A DNA stretch of 5,787 bases from Candidatus Latescibacteria bacterium 4484_107 (GTDB lineage Bacteria; Latescibacterota; 4484-107): assembly GCA_002059205.1 (NCBI GenBank), contig MVCQ01000108.1, forward strand, positions 1 to 5,787. Direction: 5' to 3'. The notes beneath the pieces were generated by a model that made no database searches, was not told the origin of the DNA, and was given only the letters and a program-made list of their open reading frames with translations. Below, piece after piece: positions 1 to 5,699 of this stretch. Numbering within the stretch: position 1 is the stretch's first letter; each line of letters opens with the position of its first letter. A program made the position numbers and the translations under genes.

Positions 1-894
1 CCCCAAACGGTAGGGATACCAGCTACACCAATTGACAAAGGGTTTGGGAAGGTCCTTGACTTCGTATTTCACGGCAACACGGTCGGCATACGCTTCCAAC
101 AGGCGATAGGGATCGGGGCCGATTTCCATGACAAATTCTTCCAGCTCGATGACCTCTTCGGGCTCCACAGGAAGATCCGCGCCGCCGAAGCCGATGGACA
201 TTTCCGTAAAACGGTCGCTTGGCCGGAGTCCGGGATGTTCCCAGGAAACCCGTGAAGGTCCGAAAGTGCCTCGATCCACGTTCTCGAAACCGGAAGCCAA
301 ACGCCCCTGCACGTCGTGGGATGAGGCCCTGATTCCTCCGTTGAAACGGTCAAAGCTCTCAAACCCGATGAGGAGTCCCAGGCCATCGTGCCCGCTGAAC
401 AGCAATGTCACGGCATTTGAGGCGAACGATCCGTGCGTGCCGTCGAGCGACTTGCGGCCATCCACGCCGCTCATGATCTGTCCCACCGAGCGCACCTGTC
501 CGTGATACGCGCTGTTCTCCAGAATGCGCACCTGGGCCGGCTTTGAACTTAAGTCAAATCGTGATCCGTGCACCTCGTTGGTGGTCAGCAGATCTGCGTG
601 GTTGAAAACGAAGCCTTCCCTTCCCGTATTTGTCAGCGTGCTTTGCCACCGCAGCCGTCCCGGCGTTTCCTGGATAACAGTTTGTGTGATTACCACACCT
701 GCTCCGGCTTCCCATATTAACTCCGAGCGGCCGTCCGGCAGCTTCCGGGCTTCTTTCAAATTTGCGTTGCCCTGTTTTCCGTTGATTGTTGTCCGGCACC
801 GCGCCGGCCCGATTTTCATGTCGGGCCAGCCTGTAGCCGTAATCCACACTAACCTATCGCTGATCTGGAATTTCAATCGCGTTTGGTTATTCAT
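1..894 (-). CDS. Alpha-galactosidase-like glycoside hydrolase (GH36/GH27 clan), N-terminal 298 residues, 3' end outside window
   Basis: The minus frame is open from an ATG at 894 to the window edge (298 codons). It is easy to miss because it has no stop here. The first ~280 residues are strand-rich with many aromatic residues and glycines, as in the beta-sandwich domain that precedes the TIM barrel of GH36-type alpha-galactosidases. At residues 284-298 the chain reads KPFVNWCSWYPYRLG. This matches the WCSWY strand that opens the catalytic barrel in this clan. The catalytic aspartates would lie beyond the edge and cannot be checked. The likely role is hydrolysis of alpha-linked galactosides; substrate and location are unknown, and no signal peptide is seen. 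The start at 894 has a GAAAGAG 8 nt upstream. An in-frame ATG at 945 would add MALSLSILGNVNERVIP and is a real alternative. The frame stays open upstream to the transposase stop at 1120. The family call rests on one motif plus overall character. Confidence 0.72.
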   Translation of the reverse strand, partial: MNNQTRLKFQISDRLVWITATGWPDMKIGPARCRTTINGKQGNANLKEARKLPDGRSELIWEAGAGVVITQTVIQETPGRLRWQSTLTNTGREGFVFNHADLLTTNEVHGSRFDLSSKPAQVRILENSAYHGQVRSVGQIMSGVDGRKSLDGTHGSFASNAVTLLFSGHDGLGLLIGFESFDRFNGGIRASSHDVQGRLASGFENVDRGTFGPSRVSWEHPGLRPSDRFTEMSIGFGGADLPVEPEEVIELEEFVMEIGPDPYRLLEAYADRVAVKYEVKDLPKPFVNWCSWYPYRLG

Positions 895-1044
895 TGGGAT
901 AACTCTTTCGTTTACATTACCGAGGATTGACAATGAGAGGGCCATTTTGTCTTTACGACCGAAGCCGCACCGTCGCGTTTCTTGTACTTTTGCAGGAGGC
1001 CCGGACGAATCAATCTTATCGCTCTTCGGCTGTTCGGTCTCTGC

Positions 1045-1119
1045 TGTCCCGTTAGGGACAAAATATCTATAGCCAAAACAATTCAAAAAACATACCCAAG
1101 TCCCGTAGGGACGATATAG
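1045..1119. repeat. Left palindrome pair of the IS200-like unit
   Basis: The outer palindrome is TGTCCC-GTTA-GGGACA at 1045-1060 (6-bp perfect stem, 4-nt loop). The inner palindrome is GTCCC-GTA-GGGAC at 1100-1112 (5-bp stem, 3-nt loop). Read on the minus strand, the inner one is followed by TTGG and a T-rich spacer, then the outer one, exactly as on the right side of the unit. The inner palindrome starts just after the transposase stop codon. The pair lies 150-220 nt upstream of the alpha-galactosidase-like start, within its uninterrupted upstream frame. Confidence 0.8.
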
Positions 1120-1581
1120 TTATCCAATATCCTTAAGAATGTACCTTTCGTCATGGGGAATATTGAATCGTTCCAACAGTTGCACATATTCTTCCTGAAA
1201 AGTCCTTTTCCGATGATGTTCTTCTTGCCTTTGTAAGTATTTTACAACGGAGTCTATTTGAGTATGAGAATATGAGAAAACACCGTATCCCGCTTGCCAT
1301 TGAAATTGACCTCTAACGAATCGTCGCTTATTCATCCATTTTGATGAACTGCCCTTGATGTCTTGCAGCAAATCCGGGATCAATTGGTGCGGTTTGTATC
1401 CGACAAAAACGTGCACATGGTTGGCCGCACCGTTTATTGCAATCAACTTGTGTTTATTCGCTTGAACAATGCCTGTGATGTATTTGTACAACTCATCTTT
1501 CTATTCAGGTCGAATGAGGGAAATCCTGTCCTGAACTGCAAATACGAACTGCAGATAGATTTGCGTATAGGTATTGGCCAT
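1120..1581 (-). pseudogene. tnpA: IS200/IS605 family Y1 (HUH) transposase, interrupted by an amber codon at codon 27
   Basis: From ATG 1581 the frame gives 153 codons, the usual length for this family. It begins MANTYTQIYLQFVFAVQDR, which is the characteristic N-terminus. Codon 27 (1503-1501) is TAG between RPE and KDELYKYITG, where relatives usually have Trp (TGG), so a single G-to-A change explains it. After the stop the protein is intact: the HUH motif in NHVHVF, then QWQAGYGVFSYS, then VVKYLQRQEEHH, which should hold the nucleophilic Tyr, and the usual C-terminus. It would cut and join single-stranded DNA at palindromic ends. Restart at a TTG (1491) would give 123 residues lacking the first beta strand, which is unlikely to be active. 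Reading as a pseudogene assumes that TAG is a stop in this organism; the three complete genes in the window end in TAA or TGA, so the window does not test this. Confidence 0.85.
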
Positions 1582-1583
1582 GT

Positions 1584-1661
1584 CTATTTCGTCCCTCACG
1601 GGACTTGGAAAAATGGTTGGGTTTTTTCGGATTCTATAAATATCCTGTCCCTAACGGGACA
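1584..1661. repeat. Right palindrome pair of the IS200-like unit
   Basis: The inner palindrome is GTCCC-TCAC-GGGAC at 1591-1604 and the outer one is TGTCCC-TAAC-GGGACA at 1646-1661. The outer one is identical over 16 nt to the reverse complement of the outer left palindrome. The inner one lies 9 nt upstream of the transposase ATG. On the minus strand its 3' arm contains GAGGGAC, the only Shine-Dalgarno-like sequence there, so a hairpin in the mRNA would hide the ribosome site. Confidence 0.8.
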
Positions 1662-1956
1662 TTTACAGGAATATATAATGAGGTTCCTGCAAAAGTATAA
1701 CCCTATGAAATTGCTTCGGCACTTCGTGCTTCGAAATGATAACAAAAAAAGAGTTTTGTCGTTGCGAAGCGCCGCCCCCTCGGTTTTCGGACTTTTACAA
1801 GAGGCTCTTGCTTCGGAAAGCCTCTCCGAATCCGGGGAGGTTCGTTCCTGAATTCTCCGCAAAATTAAGAATAATCCGCTCTCTTTTCTGTGCGCTGAGT
1901 CACCCTTTTCCAAAAAAACTGAAGGGAATCGTGTGCGCTGCCATGATGCTCCGCGA
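1662..1956. other. Non-coding, repeat-rich spacer between the TPR gene and the IS200-like unit
   Basis: I find no convincing gene here. It holds several short inverted repeats: GCAC-TTC-GTGC (1719-1729), GCTTCG/CGAAGC (1728-1733 with 1765-1770), GAGGCT/AGCCTC (1801-1806 with 1819-1824), and CCTCTCCG/CGGGGAGG (1821-1828 with 1833-1840, one mismatch). CTGCAAAAGTAT at 1688-1699 is roughly inverted by ACTTTTACAAGAGGC at 1791-1805, so the block between looks like one imperfect palindromic element. A diverged direct copy of its right part lies near 955-1000. No hairpin here is followed by a T-run that would make a clear terminator for the TPR gene. Confidence 0.5.
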
Positions 1957-4323
1957 TTATCCATTTGGTCCGGACGAGGTCTCCCGGCCCATCTTTTTCT
2001 CCAAAGCCCGCACCAACCGCCTCATCGCCTCCGCATCGAATCCCTCCGGATCCAACGCCAGGGCCTTCCGGAGATGGTGCAGCGCCTTTTCCGGAGCTTT
2101 GAGAAAATGAAGATACAGCATCCCAAGCGCCCTGTGCGCCCGACTCGAACGAGGAGCCACTCTTAAGGCCTTTTGATACGCCTCTTCCGCTTTGCCATAA
2201 TTCTCCTGCGTATTGTAAACATCCCCCAGATCGCACCAGGCCTCCAGAAAATCCGGCTTCTCATGCACTGCCCGCTCGAATGCAAGCCCAGCTTGCTCCC
2301 ACTTCCCCTGGAGCGCATAGATCTTTCCAAGCGTGTGATGTCCAATAGCATATTTCGGATCCAGCCGTATGGCGCGTGCGATGGTCTCCTTCGCCCGCTC
2401 TAACTCTCCGCGCTGGGCGTAAAGGATCGCCAGATTATTGTAAGGCTTCACAAAATCCGGCTTGAGCCTCAAGGCCTTCCCGTATTCTTCCTCCGCCAGG
2501 TCCGACCGGCCCAATTCGTCGTACACAATTCCCAGATTATTATGAGACAACGCAAAAGTCGAATCCACCGCGATGGCTCGCTGGTATGCGGCAATCGCTT
2601 CCTCTGGCCTCCCCATCTCGTGATACACGTTGCCCAAGCCATAATACGCCCGCATCCGGCCAGGATCCAACTTTAAGACCGTTCGATATTCCTTGCGCGC
2701 CTCCTCATAGTTTCCTACCTGCTCGTACGCATCCGCGAGATTATTGTGCGGACGCCATTTGTTCGGAGACTTGAGCGCAGCATCCTTCCACAAGCCATAC
2801 ACATCGTTGAAGGCCCGGTTCCTTTGGATCGTCCCCGCGGCATACAGAATCAGCAATACTCCGAAAGGCGCCCAGATCCATGCCCGCCGAATGCCTTTGC
2901 GCGCCGCGACCGCATGCGCCACGAGATAAACGAGCGATCCAAAAACGAGATGAAACCCGAATCCGGGCAAATAGGTCCTGTATTCCACCATCAGATCCCA
3001 AATCGGCCACACGCTCGACGAAGGGATCAGCGCGATAAAAAACCAGCCTATTCCGAAAGCGATCACTTTGGAGCGCCCGGCGAGCCATAGCGTACTCAGG
3101 AACACACCGGTCAGAATCAGCGCCGAGAGCACCGTCGGCCCTCCCCAGAACGTCTCCACAAGCGGCACATCGCGGTCTATATTCATAAACCGGGGAAGCG
3201 GGAAAACCAACAGTTTTATATACCCGACTATCACATTTATCTGCGTGTATATATTTTGCTTGACGCCCCAATAAAAGCCTCCGACCGGCTCCGACCACTT
3301 GGGCAGTAAGGGAATATGCTGATGCAGGTAGGAAACTCCGATCACGCCCACCACAAGGGCCGCGGGAAAAAGAACCAGCGCCCCCTTCAGCAAAAACCGT
3401 CTGCGATCCTCCACCACGAACAACAACACATACAGCAAAACGACCGCCGGCAGCGTCGCCGCAATCTCCTTGGACCACAGCGCCAGGAAGAACGCCCCGA
3501 AACTTCCAAGAAGCCACAGGGCCTTGGGCATCCTTCCGATCTTCTCTCCGGGCGGATAGGCTCGTATGAACGCATAGAAGGCCAAAAAATAAAAAAACGT
3601 TACCAGCAACACGATCCGCTCTACAATATACGTCACCGCATTGGTTTGCAAGGGATGCGTCAGGAAAAGCAGCGCAATCATCAGGGCCAACATTTGCCGG
3701 GAAGACCCGTCCCTCAGAGCCTTCGGGGAAAAGAAATCCGATTGCGCCGGCGTATCATCGATTTCGGATCTCGGATCTCGGATTTCGGATTGCCCCCGCC
3801 CCAACCCTCCCGGCGCCGCCTCCTCTCCGATTTCGGGTTGGCGATTTTTCAGTCCGCAATCCGCAATCCGCAATCCGCAATCAAACAGCCGGAGGGTGAT
3901 CAGATAAACCAGAAAACCATTCAGCACGTGCACGATCACATTGAACAGATGATATCCGAACGTACGATGTCCCCACAAGCGATAATCCACTGCGAGCGTC
4001 AGATACGGAACGATTCGGTGCTTATACAGCGTGGGCTGTTTTAACAAGCGCCCGATATGATCGAACGTGCGCACCTTGTCGATACTGTCCGCATCGTCGA
4101 ACTGAAACGGGGCGTGCATCGCATTGGCATAGATCCCCAGCGCCAGGACTACCATCACGCCTAAAGCGAGCCAATGAAACCTCACCCGTCCCATCCCATC
4201 CCCCCGAGGGGGAGACGGGGAGACGGGGAGACGGGGAGACGGTCCCTTCATCTCCTTAGCCTCCTGGTTATTCATCTTCTGATCTCCCTGGCTCATGGTC
4301 TCCTCAGTTCGTCGGTCATCCAT
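1957..4323 (-). CDS. Polytopic GT-C/TMTC-like membrane protein with C-terminal TPR repeats
   Basis: This 788-residue protein has a hydrophilic tail (1-45), then a membrane region (about 48-500). The first membrane helix (about 50-66) is followed by FQFDDADSI (73-81), the acidic loop typical of GT-C glycosyltransferases. Other landmarks are YHLFNVIVHVLNGFLVY (124-140), HPLQTNAVTYIVER (223-236) and several later helices. Residues 521-760 form about seven 34-residue TPRs with the usual W/Y-LG-Y-G-A-P pattern. The layout matches bacterial relatives of TMTC protein O-mannosyltransferases, which use polyprenyl-phosphate sugars outside the membrane; the activity is inferred. ATG 4323 overlaps the DUF2304 stop (ATGGATGA) and has AAGGAG 10 nt upstream. 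Starts at 4296, 4275, 4251 or 4194 are possible; 4251 has AGGAGG 8 nt upstream. Residues 148-188 come from heptamer repeats and look like an insertion in a loop. The stop is TAA. Confidence 0.88.
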   Translation of the reverse strand: MDDRRTEETMSQGDQKMNNQEAKEMKGPSPRLPVSPSPPRGDGMGRVRFHWLALGVMVVLALGIYANAMHAPFQFDDADSIDKVRTFDHIGRLLKQPTLYKHRIVPYLTLAVDYRLWGHRTFGYHLFNVIVHVLNGFLVYLITLRLFDCGLRIADCGLKNRQPEIGEEAAPGGLGRGQSEIRDPRSEIDDTPAQSDFFSPKALRDGSSRQMLALMIALLFLTHPLQTNAVTYIVERIVLLVTFFYFLAFYAFIRAYPPGEKIGRMPKALWLLGSFGAFFLALWSKEIAATLPAVVLLYVLLFVVEDRRRFLLKGALVLFPAALVVGVIGVSYLHQHIPLLPKWSEPVGGFYWGVKQNIYTQINVIVGYIKLLVFPLPRFMNIDRDVPLVETFWGGPTVLSALILTGVFLSTLWLAGRSKVIAFGIGWFFIALIPSSSVWPIWDLMVEYRTYLPGFGFHLVFGSLVYLVAHAVAARKGIRRAWIWAPFGVLLILYAAGTIQRNRAFNDVYGLWKDAALKSPNKWRPHNNLADAYEQVGNYEEARKEYRTVLKLDPGRMRAYYGLGNVYHEMGRPEEAIAAYQRAIAVDSTFALSHNNLGIVYDELGRSDLAEEEYGKALRLKPDFVKPYNNLAILYAQRGELERAKETIARAIRLDPKYAIGHHTLGKIYALQGKWEQAGLAFERAVHEKPDFLEAWCDLGDVYNTQENYGKAEEAYQKALRVAPRSSRAHRALGMLYLHFLKAPEKALHHLRKALALDPEGFDAEAMRRLVRALEKKMGRETSSGPNG
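3760..3882. repeat. Two opposed heptamer tandem-repeat blocks inserted in frame in the TPR/GT-C gene
   Basis: On the plus strand, 3760-3794 contains five 7-nt units (GATTTCG, GATCTCG, GATCTCG, GATTTCG, GATTGCC). The stretch 3851-3882 contains four units (AGTCCGC, then AATCCGC three times) plus a partial unit. The two blocks are approximately reverse complements, separated by 56 nt of G/C-rich sequence. The whole is 123 nt, exactly 41 codons, and adds residues 148-188 between two membrane segments. The encoded text (CGLRIADCGL, SEIRDPRSEI) is the low-complexity product such heptamers give in any open frame. They resemble STRR-type heptanucleotide repeats known from cyanobacteria. Confidence 0.85.
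4209..4240. repeat. 8-mer tandem repeat (GGGGAGAC x4) in the N-terminal coding part of the TPR gene
   Basis: Four perfect copies of GGGGAGAC lie at 4209-4216, 4217-4224, 4225-4232 and 4233-4240. On the coding strand they give the Pro/Ser-rich tail PSPRLPVSPSP just before the first membrane helix. The tail falls between the alternative start codons, so changes in copy number would shift the frame from starts upstream of it unless three copies are gained or lost together. Confidence 0.9.
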
Positions 4324-4699
4324 CCCTCACTTTCTCCTTGTCTCTTATTGCCCTCAACTCCTCCACCTCAAACTGCAGCAAACTCAACCGCTGGCTCAGC
4401 CGATCGTTTTTGCGCGCCAGAGCAGACAGCACCACGGTCAGACTCAACACCAGGACGATCATAAACACCAGTCCGAACAGAAACAAGGCATTGGCCGGAA
4501 CGAGCACCCCGAGAAATCCGGCGATCCGATCCAGGATACTCGTCCGAAGGGAGACCACCAAAAACGCCCCTCCCGTGATGATCCACAACAAGGCATACCG
4601 CTCCTCCAGTTTCCGCCGTCGGATCAACTCGAACAGCACCAACAAAAGCAAAAGCGAACTCACTATGAACATTCCCTGCAATCTGGAATACGAATACAT
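4316..4699 (-). CDS. DUF2304-type small membrane protein
   Basis: This is a 127-residue protein starting at ATG 4699 (MYSYSRLQGMFIVSS). The start is fixed by AGGAGG at 4711-4706, six nt upstream; a TTG at 4714 is in frame but has no such site. Hydrophobic segments lie near residues 10-22 (FIVSSLLLLLVLF), 37-50 (LLWIITGGAFLVVS) and 65-92 (VPANALFLFGLVFMIVLVLSLTVVLSAL), separated by a basic loop (ELIRRRKLEERYALLW). The last ~30 residues (KNDRLSQRLSLLQFEVEELRA) form a probable cytoplasmic coiled coil. This size and layout match DUF2304 (PF10066), whose genes commonly sit directly next to a family 2 glycosyltransferase, as here. A role as membrane partner for the GT2 is an inference from context; no catalytic residues are known. 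Its stop overlaps the start of the TPR gene. Confidence 0.8.
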   Translation of the reverse strand: MYSYSRLQGMFIVSSLLLLLVLFELIRRRKLEERYALLWIITGGAFLVVSLRTSILDRIAGFLGVLVPANALFLFGLVFMIVLVLSLTVVLSALARKNDRLSQRLSLLQFEVEELRAIRDKEKVRDG

Positions 4700-4705
4700 G
4701 GTGCG

Positions 4706-4711
4706 CCTCCT
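4706..4711 (-). promoter_or_regulatory. Shine-Dalgarno site AGGAGG of the DUF2304 gene
   Basis: A perfect AGGAGG lies six nt before ATG 4699. It decides the start against the in-frame TTG at 4714, which would place the site inside the coding sequence. Confidence 0.8.
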
Positions 4712-4721
4712 CAAAAACTTC

Positions 4722-4804
4722 GTGCGTAGTGAGTGGTGAGTGGGGCGGAGCGGCCAATCCGCAATCCCAAATCCGAAATCGGGTCACCAATCACCAATCA
4801 CCCG
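4722..4804. repeat. Heptamer tandem-repeat tract between GT2 and DUF2304 genes
   Basis: At 4756-4804 there are seven contiguous 7-nt units: AATCCGC, AATCCCA, AATCCGA, AATCGGG, TCACCAA, TCACCAA, TCACCCG. At 4729-4742 there are two more units of another type (GTGAGTG twice), in the same 7-nt register across 13 nt of unmatched sequence. Three heptamer families therefore sit in one 83-nt tract, filling most of the 108-nt gap. The AATCCGC type also appears inside the TPR gene. No protein is encoded. Confidence 0.85.
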
Positions 4805-4807
4805 TCT

Positions 4808-5509
4808 TTACTCCACCCGCTTGAACATCCCCATGCCCACGGAAAGCGTTACCTTGAACATATAATAACACGCCCTGGCCATCCGAATAGAGGAGGATCC
4901 CCCGCTTCTCGGGCGCATCGTCACCGGCGCCTCGGCCACCTTCAACCCCTTCTTATGCAGCAGGATCAAGGCCTCCGGCTCCGGATAATCCGATGGATAC
5001 CCCGACGCAAAAAAACGGATGGCCTCGCGATCCATGGCCCGGAATCCCGACGTGGGATCGCCGATGTAAGTTCGAGTCAACAGAAAAAGAAAAAACGCGA
5101 AGAAGCGAATCCCGATCCGACGCAGCTTTGTCGAGACGTACCCATTTCTCCGAAGGTACCGCGACCCGATCACCATGTTGACTTTTGTCTCAAACAGTTC
5201 CTTCAACAGCGCGGGAACGTCCGCCGGATCGTGCTGGCCGTCTCCGTCCACCTGCACCGCCGCATCGTATCCCCGCTGCTCCGCAAACAAAAAACCCGTC
5301 TGCACGGCCGCGCCGATCCCCATATTGAAGGACAGATCCAGCACCATCGCCCCTTCTTTTCGCGCGATTTCCGACGTGTTATCCCTTGAACCGTCGTTGA
5401 TCACCAGCACATCCGCGTGCGGGACGCTGGCCTTTAATCCGGCAATCACCTCCCGGATGGAGGCAGCCTCGTTATAGGCCGGGATAATAATGAGAATTTT
5501 GTGACGCAT
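4808..5509 (-). CDS. Family 2 glycosyltransferase (DPM1/polyprenyl-phosphate sugar synthase-like)
   Basis: This 233-residue GT-A fold protein begins MRHKILIIIPAYNEAASI, the family's nucleotide-binding first strand. VINDGSRDNT (residues ~37-46) and the DxD metal site in QVDGDGQHDP (~86-95) follow. Then come GSRY (~115-118), GDPTSGFRAM (~150-159) and a late RPRSGGSSS (~199-207) typical of the DPM1-like subgroup. It probably transfers a sugar from a nucleotide donor to a polyprenyl phosphate at the cytoplasmic face of the membrane; donor sugar unknown. No C-terminal membrane helix is present, so the neighbouring DUF2304 protein may anchor it. ATG 5509 fits the family's start; a TTG at 5542 would add 11 residues with no conserved character. 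Its Shine-Dalgarno sequence is weak (GGAATTGGG, about 7 nt away). The stop TAA is followed by the heptamer tract. Confidence 0.9.
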   Translation of the reverse strand: MRHKILIIIPAYNEAASIREVIAGLKASVPHADVLVINDGSRDNTSEIARKEGAMVLDLSFNMGIGAAVQTGFLFAEQRGYDAAVQVDGDGQHDPADVPALLKELFETKVNMVIGSRYLRRNGYVSTKLRRIGIRFFAFFLFLLTRTYIGDPTSGFRAMDREAIRFFASGYPSDYPEPEALILLHKKGLKVAEAPVTMRPRSGGSSSIRMARACYYMFKVTLSVGMGMFKRVE

Positions 5510-5687
5510 AGGAATACCCAATTCCAGCGAAGAAATGCCCAAAGAATGTTAAATTGTAAAACCCAAATATCAAAGTCATTCCCTCAGTGAACTTTATTGG
5601 CTTACTCCTTATTTTTGGTTTACTTAATTAGTAAACCAAAAACAGTTTACAACAAGAACGGCTTACTTTTCATCATAGGCGTGCTCA
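5510..5687. other. AT-rich intergenic region upstream of the GT2 gene
   Basis: About 178 nt with lower G+C than the genes. It contains the 5612-5642 palindrome, most of the 15-nt duplication, and a possible minus-strand -10 box TACAAT at 5558-5553 without a good -35 box. GGCTTACT occurs at both 5599-5606 and 5660-5667, flanking the palindrome. Any promoter for the glycosylation genes should lie here, but I cannot fix one. Confidence 0.5.
5612..5642. promoter_or_regulatory. Perfect 13-bp palindrome with GTTTAC/GTAAAC half-sites, possible operator
   Basis: TTTTTGGTTTACT (5612-5624) pairs perfectly with AGTAAACCAAAAA (5630-5642) around a 5-nt centre TAATT. A third half-site GTTTAC follows at 5645-5650, making a second overlapping inverted repeat with 5631-5636. 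The stem is AT-rich and on either strand ends in A's rather than T's, so it does not look like a rho-independent terminator. A dimeric repressor operator fits better. It is about 100 nt upstream of the GT2 start. No regulator gene is in the window. Confidence 0.5.
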
Positions 5688-5699
5688 TCATAGGCGTGC
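5670..5699. repeat. 15-nt tandem duplication (TCATCATAGGCGTGC x2)
   Basis: Two perfect adjacent copies lie at 5670-5684 and 5685-5699. The right copy contains the TGA that would end the partial frame at the window's right edge, so the duplication sits at that gene's 3' end. Confidence 0.9.

Larger units (their letters stand above)
1045..1661 (-). mobile_element. IS200/IS605-like (REP/RAYT-type) unit: Y1 transposase pseudogene flanked by inverted palindrome pairs
   Basis: The unit is the transposase reading frame plus two palindromes on each side. Read outward from the gene, each side has GTCCC-loop-GGGAC followed by TTGG, then a T-rich spacer of about 40 nt, then the exact 16-mer TGTCCCTAACGGGACA. 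The left and right sides are inverted copies of each other. The unit is visibly more AT-rich than the neighbouring genes, which suggests separate origin. Single-strand Y1 transposases recognise such hairpins, and REP-type palindromes flank RAYT genes in many bacteria. The limits given are the outer edges of the outer palindromes; true cleavage sites cannot be seen, and this class makes no target duplication. The gene carries a nonsense codon, so this copy is probably unable to move by itself. Confidence 0.75.

Noticed and set aside
524..1072. Plus-strand open frame of 182 codons
   Set aside because: It is antisense to the alpha-galactosidase-like gene, whose WCSWY motif and continuous frame support the minus strand.
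1801..1840. GAGGCT/AGCCTC and CCTCTCCG/CGGGGAGG hairpins considered as the TPR gene's terminator
   Set aside because: No T-run follows on the minus strand, and the second stem has a mismatch; it may be repeat debris.
1363..1851. Plus-strand open frame of 162 codons
   Set aside because: It is mostly antisense to the transposase and runs through palindromes and repeat debris.
2741..3517. Minus-strand open frame of 258 codons in another frame of the TPR gene
   Set aside because: It is fully contained in the TPR gene, and its text is a frame-shifted shadow rich in Arg, Gly and Cys.
3760..3882. Short tandem units considered as a CRISPR array
   Set aside because: The units are 7 nt long without unique spacers, so they are simple tandem repeats.
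3316..4044. Long plus-strand open frame of 242 codons
   Set aside because: It is antisense to the well-supported TPR/GT-C gene and rich in Arg, Gln and His with no domain-like pattern.
5509..5542. TTG start at 5542 for the GT2 gene
   Set aside because: The extra 11 residues have no family counterpart and no ribosome site precedes them; ATG 5509 begins the conserved first strand.
5612..5642. Palindrome considered as a rho-independent terminator
   Set aside because: The stem is AT-rich and both strands end the hairpin in A's, with no T-run after it.
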